64,000 nucleotides of DNA from Purshia tridentata (lineage: Eukaryota > Streptophyta > Magnoliopsida > Rosales > Rosaceae). Of this stretch, positions 11,261-24,624 are shown in pieces. A program made the translations under genes and the position numbers. The notes under the pieces are model-generated. The model was given only the letters and a program-made list of their open reading frames with translations. It was not told the DNA's origin and did no database searches. Positions within the stretch are counted from its first letter, which is position 1. Every line of letters begins with the position of its first letter. The stretch is from contig QANT01009345.1 in assembly GCA_003254885.1 (NCBI GenBank), positions 1 through 64,000 on the forward strand, read 5' to 3'.

Positions 11261-11521
11261 TAACTATTAACTAGGAGAAATAATTACTATATCATGAATA
11301 TCCATGCATATATATATATATGTGTGTGTGTGTGTATGTGTGTGTATGTACATGCCTGGATATATTAGGCGTGCACTCGCAATACTTGTAGGACAAGCCT
11401 CGATCCTGCTTCCTGCTTTTGCAAAATGGTGAGTGGAGTTCTTGCTGATTAGGTGATGTACGTTTATATACACAGAATTATTCTGCATAATCTCAATACT
11501 GCCCCTTTAAGTACAGTTAGT
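11261..11521. repeat. Copy B of the ~250-bp doublet
   Basis: Second copy of the 10721-10973 segment, immediately after the LTR 3' end. It continues without interruption past gttagt into acactataatt. It carries a longer TG tract (about 11320-11347) than copy A. Confidence 0.85.
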
Positions 11522-12215
11522 ACACTATAATTAAACAGTGCAGTACAACTAACGCAGTACAATTTCATAAATGTCCAAATTAAGTACATGGCCGGGTTTA
11601 CGGTTTAATTACTTAATTGATCGATCGAGAATATGAATTTTAGATCTCAAAATTATATATTCTCTTTCACTGAGGATTTCATTTCATAATTACTATTTCT
11701 GAAAACCCTTCCTGATTTTTTTTTTTTGGGGGTCTGTTCATGATTTTTTTCTCTAATCATATATTAGAGTTGATTTACCCCCATGTATATGTTGCTTAAT
11801 TTTCTTCTATATATGTCTACAAACTTCAGCTCGATTGGAAAAGTATAAAACAAACAAAATAATGCATGAATCAAATGAAATGTGAAATACAAAATTTCCA
11901 TAGCATGGAACTAGCAACTAAGACTTATATATATATATAAAATGGTTCAAGAAGGGAGAAGATATATAAACTACAATTTACAAGGAAGAGGTACTGGATC
12001 CTAAATCAAAATCATACATACAAACCAATAATTTACAACTTTTTTTTTTGGGGTTTTTTAGCTGGATTACTTAAGGACGTGACAGCAAAAAGAAAAAGCT
12101 TTTTGTTTTTGTCTTTGAAAAATAAAAAGAAAATGCTTTTATAATAATATATATAAAAGGTATACTATTGTGTGGTTTATTGGTTTCGATCAGAATCCTG
12201 GAAAAATGGAAAGGT
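11522..12215. other. Intergenic, 3' flank of the proline-rich gene
   Basis: AT-rich, with homopolymer T and A runs and no supported gene. The bases nearest 12216 should hold the 3' UTR of the minus-strand gene. Confidence 0.4.
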
Positions 12216-15200
12216 TCACTGGTGGTGTGGATCAGTCTCAATTTCATGAGCCAGTTCTCTCGTCAGCATGTCTGCACGATCATCATGTCCACCAGCAAAG
12301 GTATAAACCTTGAAAGCGAACTGAAAAGCCCTCCATAGCATTTTAACTGATCCCTTTGATTGCTTTCCAGTACTTTTGGTTCCAGTTTCTCCATTCTCTG
12401 TGGCTTTGGCTTCTCTCCTTTCCTGCATGATCATCAAGATAAGGCCCATTTCAAAGTCAACCACTTTTCCAAAAGGTTCAAACCCAGTAGCTAATTTTGT
12501 GAAATTGTTTAATTAATTCAAGTACTACCTTTAGTGCCAACTCCATGCAGGTTGAGGAAACATCCACCATTGCTTCTTTGATCCGGATGAGGATATTGAA
12601 GTCAAAATGTATGTTGTGGCTCTGAAATTTCTTGCCTTCCTCATCTTTTGTTCGTTCCATTGCATCTATTTCTACTTTGATCTGTGTGTTACTCTTTTTG
12701 GTCAGTTATGTAAAATGCAGAGATAATTCGGTATAAAATGAAACTTTATGTAGGCCAAAAGTATATATGAACCTTATTGAAGTAACGTTCAGTCTTGTCA
12801 AGGAGCTGGCCCACGGGAGACACTATTTTCCAATTTTGTAGTTCAGTGATCATTCTATTCAACTTTGAGTGTAGTGCTGCTGCTGTCCTTATTGTTTCCA
12901 ACTTCTTTGTAGGGAACCCTTCAAACCTTGATAAAACCTGCACTTTGGAAAATAGCATGCATGTCACGATCATGAAGCGATCAGAGAATACTGGACATGA
13001 ACAAATGAAAACAATATATTATTGATCATATTGACCTGTGACTCATCAGTCAAGTGTTCAAGAACGGATTCCACTTTCTTGTGGAACGCTATCAGCTCGT
13101 CCATGTCCTTTGTTTGGAATGAGCTAAGGGTGGATCTCATTTCCGTGATAGCCTTTGCATACTTCTGAACATCTTCTTCAATTTGTTGAAAGTATGCTGA
13201 CCTGAGACACAACAAGAAGGGCCGGATTGTATATGTGGTTTTCTTTATTGTTTTTTATTACTTAGATTGTTAGAGTGTCTATGAAAAACATGCATATATA
13301 CCTCTTTGTCATCTCTGCTAGAGCATCAGCCATTCCTTGTTTTCCACCAGCGTTGCTCCCAACTCCACCCTTTCTCCCATTGGATGATTTACCATCCAAG
13401 CTTGATCCTTCCACCTTCCCCTTGAGAAGCCGATACAGACTACCCATTTGGGATGATCTCTTCAGTTTAGTATTTTTCTTGGGGCGTAAAGATCTTGCTG
13501 CACCTCCACCAAGTGGAGGAGGAGGGGGTGGAGCAGTTCCATTTGCAAGCCCCATGGGGGAAGGTGGTGATGGTACTGATCCTCTCATCATAGGTGGTGG
13601 GGGTGGTGGAGGTGCTTTTGTTTGTCCTGGTGCCTTGGTTGGTGATAATGTTAGTGGTGGTGGTGGCGTGGGTGCTGCAATATATGACTGCAGTGTGCAT
13701 GGTGATGGTGGTGGAGTCGGTGGAAGCAACTTACGTAGTGATGGTGGTGGAGGAGGTGGTGGTGGTATTGGTATTGCTGTTGCTGCTACTGTATTTGGCA
13801 GTGAAAGTTGCTGTTGTGGTGGTGAAGGTGGAGGTGTTGATGCTGGGGGTGCTGGGATTGGTGACAGTGTGGGTGGTGAGGGTGGAGGCAATAACACTTG
13901 TGTGGTGTCTGCTGCCAAAGCTTCAGGGTCTGTGTTTGGAATGCCATCATCAGCACTTGTGTTGTCAATTCCCTTTCCACTATCATTCTCTGGGGTGTCC
14001 TCTCCAGCTGCTGCAATTGTCTTCTCAGGGTTGCTCTTTACTTCTGTCCCTCTTGATGGTTCGTCAACCAATTTGTTACTTCCCGCATTTGGTAAACGAA
14101 GTGACAGGTTCTTAACATCAATTGGGTTCAGTTTCCCCACTGCTTGCACTCTCAGAGTCCAAAGAGGGGGTGATTTTGCAGTGTTTGCCTTCTTTCGAGC
14201 TTTGGGAGAAGTATCATTCAACTCCGGAAGGACAGAGGATGGAGTGATTGGAGAAGGGCAGCTGGAGGCGTTGCTCTCTGAATCAGTCTCGCTTAAGAAT
14301 TTCCCAAAGGAGTTATCTGGAGGGCTGTACTCCCCTTTCTGCTCATCCTCATCCATCATGTCGAACTTTTCCCTTGCCATCTTGATCAAGCAATCGAGTA
14401 TTGCCGACACAGTTTTGACTACAAACGTATAGAGTTGATGAGTCATCATCAAAATCAACTTCCTTTCCTTTTTTCTTTTCAATAACAAAAAGAGGCCTAA
14501 AGTGAATGAATTTGCAACATATACCAAGTTTTTCCCAATTGATGTTGTCCTTGTATGATGGTAAATCATATCTCTTTTTGTCCACCCTATCATGATTTGT
14601 CATCCAGGAATCTCCAATAGATTTCAGTGCCTTGCAGAAGGAGACCATGACCTGATCGAATGGAGATGTTGTGTACATTAGCATAGCTTGCAATCTATAA
14701 GTAATTAATTAAAGTTGCATATATGTAATGCAATACCTATTTGATTTAAGCCTATTCTTGGTGTAGCCATGGAGTTTACCTTTTTTACAGGCGCTCCCTT
14801 CAATTCTGATAATTGATTAGGAAGAACAATTTGGGGGTAAAGCTTACGGAGATCTACCATCAACCCCATCACCAGCTGCAACAGAAAATGGTAGGGAGAT
14901 CATGACTAAATAAAAAAACACATTGTCTAACACACAAAAAAGGAACAGCAAAACAGAAATTGAAATCACAAAAGAGAGGGAGTCATATATAATGTACCTG
15001 ATTTATGGCAGCAGAACCATCACAAGCTGGTAGGTCAATGAGGTCTCTGAAGATTATGATTTTCTTCCGGAGGTCCATCATCATAACGGAGTCACCTGCA
15101 ACTTCGAAAGAGCCATCTATTGGTATGCTTCTGGTACTCTTCTGTTTGGTGGGGATGGGGATAGGGAGACTCTTGGGAGGGTTAGAGTCTTTCATTGCCT

Positions 15201-15503
15201 GCAAAAGTAGCTCTTTTCATATTTAAAAATTTTCTAGTCCAGACTCAAAACCTTAATTATAATGTCTAATTTTAATTACCAAATTATTAACTATTAATTA
15301 TATCTGGTGTATTTAACACAGATTTTCTCATGCATGGCAATGCAGAATGGTTTCATGCAAAACAAAGTTAATCAACCTTGACGTATTGCCTCATTGAGAA
15401 ACATGTCTAGCTATGCATGCAAGATAAGGATGAATGAATAATGTACCTTGTGCCCAGATTTCTTGCGACGAAACAATGGACCAAAGCAGTTTCCAATGGT
15501 CAT
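12216..15503 (-). CDS. Proline-rich protein of the At1g61080/At4g04980 (CHUP1-like) family
   Basis: Nine exons on the minus strand: 15503-15447, 15198-14998, 14875-14780, 14651-14525, 14418-13302, 13201-13036, 12937-12773, 12681-12529, 12422-12216. They total 2289 nt, giving 762 residues. The protein starts MTIGNCFGPLFRRKK. An N-terminal helical region (about 20-200) includes the block SIGDSW. A serine/acidic stretch follows, then a polyproline region (about 338-462) with several PPPPPP runs next to a basic patch (PKKNTKLKRS). The C-terminal 230 residues are helical and probably coiled (QQIEEDVQKYAKAITEM). This layout matches plant 'hydroxyproline-rich glycoprotein family' proteins that resemble CHUP1, the actin-linked chloroplast positioning factor. 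There is no signal peptide, so the older glycoprotein name is probably misleading; a cytoskeletal role is an inference. The neighbour on the 5' side is the CIP7-like gene on the same strand. Confidence 0.82.
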
Positions 15504-17046
15504 GGTTTAAACCGACGCAAAGACTTATAAAGACTTGACCGGGACAAGGACGAGGGTAAGGAGGTCGTTGAATGATCACAAAACTGGGTGTCCACCATAA
15601 CTGGTGAGCACCCTTTCAGCCTTTTCGGGTTTAAAAGGGGACTCCAGAGCTCAATTAATTAATTGCACCAACAAGAGAATTGTTCAAATCCAATTAAGTA
15701 GCCAGGAATTAATTCACGTACAACACTAATAAAATTCAAAGTTGAAAAAGAAAGTTAAAAAGAAAAAAGAAAAAGAACGTGGCAGGCAGTTGGGGTTAGT
15801 GAATTGAAAGTATTTATTTACGAGTCCGAATGGACGACACCCATGTTTTCTTGCTTGGAACTTTCTCTGGGAAGAGAGAGCCAAGAAGAGGGTGAAAGAG
15901 GAAGAGGGTTTATTAAGGAGGAGGCTTCATTCACATTCCGCGTTCAAATTCCTTGTTAATTTCCTGTTTCATTACGTCATTTCCTTTTCTTTCTTTTTTC
16001 TTTTTCTGGTAAGCAAACTAATAAATACGGCCTTTTCTTGTTTTTATTGTTGTGTGCTTTTTAGGTGTCTTAATTCTTAAATTAATTACCTGTTTCGCTA
16101 ACTAATTAGCATTCCTTAATTGCCGGAAACCGATGCTTAATTCAGGCTTCATGCCTGCCACCTATTATAGTATTATACAGTTTCTCTCTGTCGTAAAGGT
16201 AAAAGCTGCTTGTTTTTTATTTTTTGATCGAGATAAAGCTGGTTGTTATGCTTATACAACATCCCACTAAAATATTTTTTCATTTTCTAAATTTTTACTA
16301 CATTATCTGTCTGAATAAACCTTTGTAGTTGTATCCATGTCTCTTAAATAAATAAATAAAAATGACTAAAGAATTTCATATTTAACTCATAAAACTAAAT
16401 TTGGCCCTTTACAATTTTATATCTAGTCTCAATCAGGGAGGTCACCACTGATACGTGCATATTGGTATGTTTGCCACCTCCCAACAGCTAGTTAGTAATG
16501 TACTAAACAACTAAACAAGCTACAGTCGACCCAGTTATTAAAGATTTCAAATCTCAATCCCAAACGTGGATTTGTACATGTTCAATGGAAACCAAAGGTA
16601 TCCATATTCCTTTTTCCTGCATATGAATTTACAGTGGCGGCTTAATGTAAATTTAATCTGAAAGATACAGGATATAAGAAACAACACACTGCTTGCAAGG
16701 ATGTGTTACATAATAATGATAACCAGATTCAGAAAATGGAACAAATGTATATTGGAAGTTTCAAGAATTCATACGTATAGGTCGTACTTGTGGTTGTGGG
16801 TAAAGTATGACCAAAATATAATTGTTTTGGATCCACTTACAGAGGTAGAGAAGTTCTCTTGGTCCATTTCTTTATTGAAAAAGCTCCTTTTTTCATTCAA
16901 AATAGTAAGTTTGTCTGGGTGAACCTGTTACAAATAAACAAAAGCACCAGATACAGCTATACCACAGTTCACAGCAAAAACTATGCATCCATTCTGTCAT
17001 TCAAATTCTATCTTGCTTTGTCAACGTGATATTGATGGAAAGTTTC
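15504..17046. other. Intergenic between two minus-strand genes
   Basis: No supported gene. It should hold the promoter of the proline-rich gene (15504 upward) and the 3' UTR of the CIP7-like gene. It contains pyrimidine-rich and AT-rich tracts only. Confidence 0.4.
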
Positions 17047-20000
17047 CTATTTGTCTCTCAACCGGTGTGAATGTAGTTTACTCTTGTCACTGACACTCTT
17101 AATCGAGCCCTTTGCTGTTTTACTTTCTAATGGAACTCTTTTGGGTACTGCTGGAGCAAAGCCACCTGCTGCAGTTTTCTCAGCAATTCTCTTTTGGCGT
17201 TGTATCATCAGTTCCTCCATCTTTTTCCGAATTTCTTCTTCCTGTTTACAAGCATAGTTCATCAGATTAAAAACATATAAAGGTATGCTGCAGTTCATAA
17301 TATGCAATTGCATACTCATTATTTACCTTCTCCAATTTGCTCTTTTGTATGATAGGCCTACTTGCAGGAGATGCTTTTTTGCTTTTGTTATCAGATCTAT
17401 TGTTCCCAAGGGACTGCCACAAAACAATAGACCTTGCTTCTTTACCTGGATTTCTTGTTCCAGGAACTTTATTGCTCTTCACATTGGTGTTCATACAATT
17501 TGAAGCAGGCTTCTTCTCCACACCATCAGTTGTTTCAATACCAGAACATCTTCTATTGGCTTCTGAAAATGAGATCTCTGCTCCATAGTCCATAGTCCAA
17601 GAGATTGCAGCAGACTCCAAGTTGGAATCCCTTTCCAAGTTGGAATTCCTGTCAAGAACCATGAAAAGGTCATCTGGCTCAAAGGTATTAGACACTCCAT
17701 GGTTATCTTGTGGAATATCTACAATGCCATTTTCCTTCTGGGCAGCTAAACTTAGATCGGTATCCATGCTTATGTCCGTTTTCCATGGAGATTCATATGT
17801 AACATCAACTGATGATCGAGTTTGTATAAAGAAAGAATCATCTGTGCATGTGCCTTTTCCCACCGCCGAAAAGATGCAACCACCAGTAAAATCGGTTTGC
17901 TTGATTGGTACTTTCTGGTTTTCTGTATTTTCTGAGTGATTGACAATGAACCAATCTTCTCCCCTCGAACTCTTTGTTATAGTAGACTCAGCGGCACAAG
18001 TAGAAAATACACCCCCAATGTTAGTTCCTGATTCTCCTGATCTCTGCAAAAATAGTATCTCCTCCTCTGCACAATCCTTTCTCTCCATAACTGAACTGAA
18101 ATTTCCTTCCTTTTGAAAGTCTTCCAACTTGACTCTATCTTCATTTTTTCCATTCCTCTCTATCACAGCCAAAGGATCAGCTGCAGCTGCAGCTGTAGGC
18201 CTGGCTGCTAATGAGTTTGCACCTTCAGACCTCCTCACCATAAACTGTTCATCTTGAGCATCCATGGGGACCACAGAATCAACTGTCAAATGCTCATCTC
18301 TCATCAAGATGCTCTGGAAATCATTCCAGTTCTCATTCTTTTTACCTCTCTCAGATGCATCTGCAACCTGATCACTATTAAGATGCTGGTCAGCACCACT
18401 ACTTGATCCATTCAAAATACACTGAGTCTTCTCGGAATCTCGTTCTTGTGAGTTTGACTCATGGAATGTCTCTGATAATTCTTCTGCTTTCTCAAACTTT
18501 TTTTTGAGGGAATCTCCATCATTACACTCCTCATCCGGAAAAGATTCATCAGAAACTCCACCTTTGTTCCCATCTCTCCTCTTGGGAGTGATGTAGTTAA
18601 TATTTTGAATGACCACTTTTCTGGAGGATTTCTTCCTAGACTTCTTAGAAGAATCCTTTCTCTCTTGCTGTATATCTGAATCAGAGCCACTCCCATAAGT
18701 GGAGTCACTGGACTCAATTTGTTTGCCTTCCCCTGAATATTCAGGTTCTTTTCTATTTGGAAAGTTCTTCTTGCTTCTTGAAGATGACTTCTGAATCCTA
18801 TGATAATTGGGTTCCTTACCACAGCTTGCTTCATGCATGTAATTGGGAGGCCATTGCATGTTACTTGGATAGTGAGGAGGAAAAGACTGCATAGTAGGGA
18901 AAGGATATCCATGATATGGAGGCATTTGTTTAGTATGGCCTAGAAAATTGTAAAAGTATTGAGGACTCTGATTCGGCAATGGCAGTGGAACTTGAACTTT
19001 TTCGGTACTTGGAGTTGAGGCATTGTTGGGAAGATTCAACAGGACATCTTGATTAGTAACATTTTTTTCGTTTGCAAGTACAATTCCAGATGCTCCCGTG
19101 AATTGCAAATCTGATGAAGAGCTGGCCACCACTGCTGCTAGTTCCTCAATCCATAGACCATCTGTGTGCTTTTTCTTGTATAACTCCTTGTAATTAATGC
19201 ATGCTTCCCTACATTATAACCAATACTTGATCTTAAGAGACTCCAGCAGGCTCAAAATTAGGGAAAAATTAAATGAACTAAATCTAATTTCTGAACTAAA
19301 ACATCTCACGTCTATGTGGAGGCATGCGTATGATAGCACCTTTTTCGTAGATTTCAAAAAGCAGATTAATGAAACAAACCATAATGAAAAAAGAAAGAAA
19401 GAGAAAGTGATTAACATTAATCCTGTAGGATTATAGTCGGTACCAGTTCATACCTTAAACGTGAAGATCCAAATGCATCTGCAAAATAAAAGAGGTCATC
19501 TATATTGTGGATTACAAATCCAGCAACAAGCCCACGAGCATAAGCCATCGCTTGCTCTTTCCGAAGCAAGGCTATCCGAGTTTCCAAAAGACGCTGAAGG
19601 CGAGCCCTTGGCGTTACAAAAAGTGAATGAATCAGCCAAAGATACTAGTGCAAGTGAGATTATGTAATCATAATTGTAAGTTTGTAACCATCCAAAAGAT
19701 ATAATTACTTGGAGTTTTCGTTTTCTACAACATTCTGTGCTTCTTCAAGTTCACCTTTTTTCTGGAAAGAATCAGTTAATTTCCTTGTACTACAATTGGC
19801 AGAGACATTTCCTGATAAACCAAAGTTCAAAGGGGATCAAATTAGAATATTTAAGTCCTCCTATTGATCTAAATTAACGACCATTTTCCCATAAGAGAAG
19901 AATTCAATCTGATAAAATAAAACATTTCTTTAATTGTATGTGTATGTCATTTCCTATCAATTGACAGATTACTGCATTTCCTATCAATCTGGAGTTGTAT

Positions 20001-20786
20001 TTTCCTCATATTTACCCACCATTAATGTCTCAGCAACTGAACAGACGGAGCAGACAACAACAAAACCAATACCTTCAACATATAGAACAAAACCCAATAC
20101 ACCAACAAAAAGATTGATCTTTTTACGTAGAAACCCATAAAAAGAATTCAACATTGAATGAAATTTGTTAATATATTTTGAAATGCTAATAATAGGGATA
20201 CCTTCCTCCAGTTGAACTGAACTCTGAATCTGCAAAATCTCCCTTTCAATATTGACAAACCTCTCCAGAACTGCTGGCGTGCTAACAAACCGCACAAATC
20301 TGCCACACAAAGAAATTAAAGAAAATTGGTCAATCAAAACTTGATCAATTATGTTAAGGGGACCATCAAAATTAGTGTGTAATGCCACAAAGTAACAGTA
20401 GAATTATGGAAAGATCTAAAGAAGTATGAGAATTACCTTTGAAAAGTGGATTTGGTGAACCAGAGTGAACCTTTGGTGGGTGGGCGAAGAGTAATGGAAT
20501 ACCCACCTCTAGAAATCTCATCTTTTAGAGATTTGAGGTGAGAAACAAAGGGTTGGAAAAGCCCAGATGCTAGTTTCTCTGATTTGCCTCCATAGAAGAT
20601 CACCAAGTCACATCTTCACGCATTGATAACCCAAAAAACAGAGATATGGAAGAAGAGTAAGCAGAGTGAAATAAATTAATCATAATGGGCAGAGAAAGAG
20701 ACAGAAAAAGGGTGTATGTGTTAGTACCTGGTTCGAGTTGGAGTGAGTTGAAAGGAAGCATAGTCGAGGTGAGCTGCAGAGTCCAT
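17047..20786 (-). CDS. COP1-interacting protein 7 (CIP7)-like
   Basis: Seven exons on the minus strand: 20786-20728, 20613-20437, 20299-20202, 19811-19709, 19606-19454, 19208-17327, 17241-17047. They total 2667 nt, giving 888 residues. The N terminus [20 protein letters not shown], then [25 protein letters not shown] and [15 protein letters not shown], is the signature of the plant CIP7 family. Around residues 160-195 lie [21 protein letters not shown]-type helices. The large sixth exon encodes a long, Ser/Asp/Lys-rich, probably disordered region with a basic cluster ([11 protein letters not shown]). The C terminus is charged and helical ([19 protein letters not shown]), ending HRLRDK. Arabidopsis CIP7 is a nuclear protein that binds COP1 and promotes light-regulated genes; that role is transferred by homology. 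The transcript begins upstream of 20786, followed by a GA-rich leader. The family is sometimes mislabelled 'dentin sialophosphoprotein-like'. Confidence 0.85.
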
Positions 20787-23700
20787 GGACAAAGAGAGAG
20801 AGGGAAAGGGACACTAGAAGTGTATAATGTGAGTATAACAAGATGTGAAGATCATGTTGGTGATCTTGAACCATCCATAAGAATCTTCTTAGTATGCAAA
20901 TTATCAATGATTCAATACAATGTCATGTTCTTGAACGTGCATGTCACATTCCACATTTGTTCCAAGTTGAAATGGAAGGAAGAGAGAGAGAGAGAGAGAC
21001 TGAGGAACTGTTTACAGACAGCGAGAAATGATGAAGCTTTGCACATGCGAATCTTCAAGTTGGGAGGGGATAATAGAATCATACTATATAAAATTACCCA
21101 CAAAAAAAAAAACTTAAAATTTCGGGTTTTTTATATAAAAGTTTTTTGAGGGGTTGATTGATGTAATTATTTTGGTTTTAGGGTCTTAATTTGGTTTATT
21201 TGTTAGACTTTCATGTAATAGTACAAAATTAATAAGGAATCATTAATCTGAGATGTTTGCATTACAATCATTAATGCATTAAAAGAGTTAGAAAAAAAAA
21301 AAACGAATAAACATTACATGTGAAGAAAAGCATGAGACAACCATATGTCACAATCTTAGGCCTTAGCTGGAACCAGTGGCATTTTTAATTATATTATGAG
21401 TCTATGACCACTCACTCACTCCACTTTTTGTTGCAGAGCGAGGGTTTTGATAATTGAGAAGCATTTGTATTCAATGCTAAATTTAGTCAAAGCCTCTAAT
21501 TATGAGAAGCATTTTTATTCAATGATAAATTTAGTTTAATCTCTGCTGGGTTCCAGGAATTGATCATTTTATATATATATGCATATATGATTTGAAATGT
21601 ACAGTATTTATTTTCCTTTTTCTCATTCTTTTCTTCAAGAATTAAACAAGAGTATTAGTTAGTATTAGAAGAAAGTCATTGGCAATCAGCCACCCAATTA
21701 CCGTGTAATAGTTTGTAAGCACATGATGCATGCAAAAGAATGTTAACTAAATATTTGACCTACCTACTAATAGAAGGCGTATTATACTATTATTAGTATA
21801 TACTTTGTTACTTGCAAGTCTGAGCTTGACCCACCTGGGGGCATCACTGCATCAGAATTCATCATGCAATTTAGGTTTTATTCTCTTTAATATAGCTAAA
21901 AATATAATAGAAAATTCACTTGATATGTGATTTTTGAGTAATCAAATTAATGATAGAGTAATTACACTTTCTACTGAATATCGAGGTGTTTCAGGGGAGT
22001 TTACTCGCCATTGGCCAAAAAAATAAAGCTAGTAGGAAATTTTTTGAAAATCATAAATGAGTTTTTGTTTTTGTTAAATCTTTTGTTAACATAAAAAATT
22101 GAAAAATATACTTGAATTTGGGCCTGGATCAATCACCTCTATGAGGATGTACGTTGGGCTTAGAATGGGTCTCACGGTTTGCAATAATGAGCATAACATT
22201 GGAGAGGCCTAAACCCAAATAAAAAGTAGTTGGAATAGCCACCCCAACGGTTATGTTTCTTTTTTTTTTCTTTTTTAAGGTTAAATTATTAGGCAATGTT
22301 AATGTGGAGGTAATAATAGCTTCAAATAATAACACAACCAAACATATAATATACATATAATAATAAAAATATGCTTGTGGTTCTCATAAGAAGAGCTAAA
22401 ACAGTAGGAATTTATCTAGAAAAGTAATTATAACAACTAAATATAATTGATTAATAGCATGATCGAGCACGTTGATTAATTACACAGTGGCTGTATATAT
22501 CACTGATGATCAAATTTCGTTGTAATGAAGGTGCAAGTTAGATTTTCACATTGGACAGTTTGAGTTGTGTACAGTGTGCAACATCATGCATGACTCAATA
22601 TTTAGCTTCAGAGGAAAGAAAAGTAACCTGCCAACAAAAAAACAGAGGAAATTAAGAAAAGTAATGCTCAAATGTGCATGTCGTCCAAAAGTAGTACATG
22701 ATTTTTGAACCATTTCATTACCATCGATCTTTCATAATGAGTAAAACAGACAGAGGAGGTCCCCCACTCTTTGAAATGTAACCAAGTCAAAGACCACGTT
22801 CCTTTTTCAGTCTAGATTCACACTATAATCTTAAACATTCTTTCATATTATTGGTAGATAACTAAACACATTCCATCGCTACCTGTTATAGATCGAGACA
22901 GCTCTAATATTACATTAATTCTAATTCATGTAAGGGTTTGAGATACTCCATTGCCAATTGGATTTAGAATGTATATGCATAGATTCCCTTATGGTATGAG
23001 AATAAACTATCCACGTGTTGGGCCTAATAGCTACACGTGCTTTCAAGTTATCTAATATAAATTATCCACATATTAGACTTGAATTAATGACATCATATAT
23101 GCGGATGTTTATTGAAAGAAAGATCCCACATTGAAAATATGAGACTATGCATAGTGATTTATATGGGCTTGAACTATTTCTCTTATTGTCAATTAATTTT
23201 TAAATGAATGACTAGATTTCTTTAAGTTACCTACAAAGTAAAGATCTAGATTCATAAGGCTTAATTTTGATATTAATCGCTGCAATATAAATATAAAAAT
23301 ACTCATATGATATATGTATATGCATGTGGGTGTGGAAGGGTAATTGTATATGACAACGACTACGTTACTTTTTTTCTTTTTCTTTTTAAGAGGTAACGAC
23401 TATGTTACTTTAGTTAATTATAGTAAAATGAACCAAATTGTAAAACTCAACAATATCTAAGACCAATTTTACCGTATTGGCTATTGATTGGATGCCATAT
23501 ATTCGATATATATGTTAGAATTCATTTCATAATCTCAGTAGTTTTTTCCAATCTTGACCACCATTTTATTTTCTACGTTTTTTTTATTCATTTCCATTAC
23601 ATATTTACATTATCATGTCTAATTCCCATCATATTGTGATGTTTTTCTATAACGCTTTTGTTTTTTCTAATAATCATTTTTCTTCTTCACTTCTTTAATT

Positions 23701-24390
23701 CCCCTCTATTTTCCCTCTCTATCTCCTTGTGATCAATTCTTTTTACTTGTAACATTAATTCCAATTTGCATTAATATTGCCACTTAGGGGAGTGTTCCCA
23801 CAATAGATTTAATCGATTTTTAAAGTCCAATAAGATTTTGGTGTCTGTAATTAAAAATTTAATGAATTTCATAGAAATCTGGATATACCCAACTAAAATT
23901 TTAATAAATTTTATAGAAATTCAAGTTTTTTGAAAAATTTATAATTTTCATTAAATGCATGGTAGATTTTAATAAATTTCATTAATTTTATTTAAAACAC
24001 AATTGAACAAATAACAATTCTCCTTGAATTTTGATGGCCGGGTTGTATGAAAATTCAGTAAGATCTCTTCGATTTTAATTTTTGCATATATATGGTTGTT
24101 TCATGTAGTCAAAATTTTCAAACGACAAAGAACAAACCATGCAAAGATGGTCGAACAGTGACCATGTCAGCTTTTTGTACATATAAAAGTGAAGTGGCGT
24201 CTTTGAAGGTGCAAAACTGTTCTAAAAGCCTAGAGAGTCAAAAAATTCAAGGTTCCCTGCTCTTTATTTTCTGAGCGTTGTCAAATTAAATACCAGGTAT
24301 TTTCTCAGGTCCAATCTAAGCTTAGAATTCTTCATTGAATATCGGACCCCCAAATCTAGTCATCACCATCAATCAAACCCTCTCTAAACC
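20787..24390. other. Intergenic between CIP7-like and TIR genes
   Basis: Some 3.6 kb with no supported gene. A (GA)n tract lies at about 20980-20998. The stretch around 23100-23175 (atcccacattgaaaatatgag and following) resembles motifs common in plant LTR promoters. The stretch 23785-24060 has repeated aattttaataaatttcat-like units that could be a decayed MITE. Neither is firm enough to annotate separately. Confidence 0.4.
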
Positions 24391-24397
24391 TATTTAA
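24391..24397 (+). promoter_or_regulatory. Probable TATA box of the TIR-only gene
   Basis: The string tatttaa lies 234 bases before the ATG at 24625. The intervening leader would contain the short direct repeats at 24465-24618. Weak on its own. Confidence 0.35.
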
Positions 24398-24464
24398 GCA
24401 AAGCCGTGTCCGTCCACAAATCTAGCTACCTCACAACTACCCAAAAAAAAAAAAAACAAAAAAG

Positions 24465-24618
24465 ACAGAAAATTCTCCTTGAACCAAAAACCAAAAGTAA
24501 AAAAAACAAAAAAAACAGAAAATTCTCCTTGAACCAAAAACCAAAAGTATTATTACTCCGTAAAACCATACATAGCTTGTTCATTATTACTCCGTAAAAC
24601 CATACATAGCTTGTTCAA
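24465..24618. repeat. Two adjacent tandem doublets in the TIR gene leader
   Basis: First doublet: a block beginning acagaaaattctccttg at 24465 and again at 24515 (period 50). Second doublet: a block beginning tattactccgtaaaacc at 24551 and again at 24585 (period 34). Both pairs are nearly perfect, so the duplications look recent. They lie within 160 bases of the start codon, probably in the transcribed leader. Confidence 0.85.
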
Positions 24619-24624
24619 GCAGCC

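Noticed and set aside
10752-11488. Two near-identical minus-strand frames starting MQNNSVYINVHH
   Set aside because: They lie in the duplicated A/B segment, include a (TA)/(TG) microsatellite tail and resemble no protein. Their similarity comes from the DNA doublet, not coding constraint.
13275-14432. 385-codon glycine-rich open frame on the plus strand
   Set aside because: It is the antisense of the polyproline exon of the minus-strand gene (CCN codons read as GGN). The minus-strand exon has matching splice sites and family similarity.
23100-24060. Possible LTR fragment and MITE-like segment
   Set aside because: Only vague resemblance to LTR promoter phrases and repeated AT-rich units; no defined ends or target repeats.
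24406-24597. Lysine-rich frame upstream of the TIR gene
   Set aside because: It reads through A-rich tandem doublets in the leader. It starts at a non-ATG codon and is not a credible protein.
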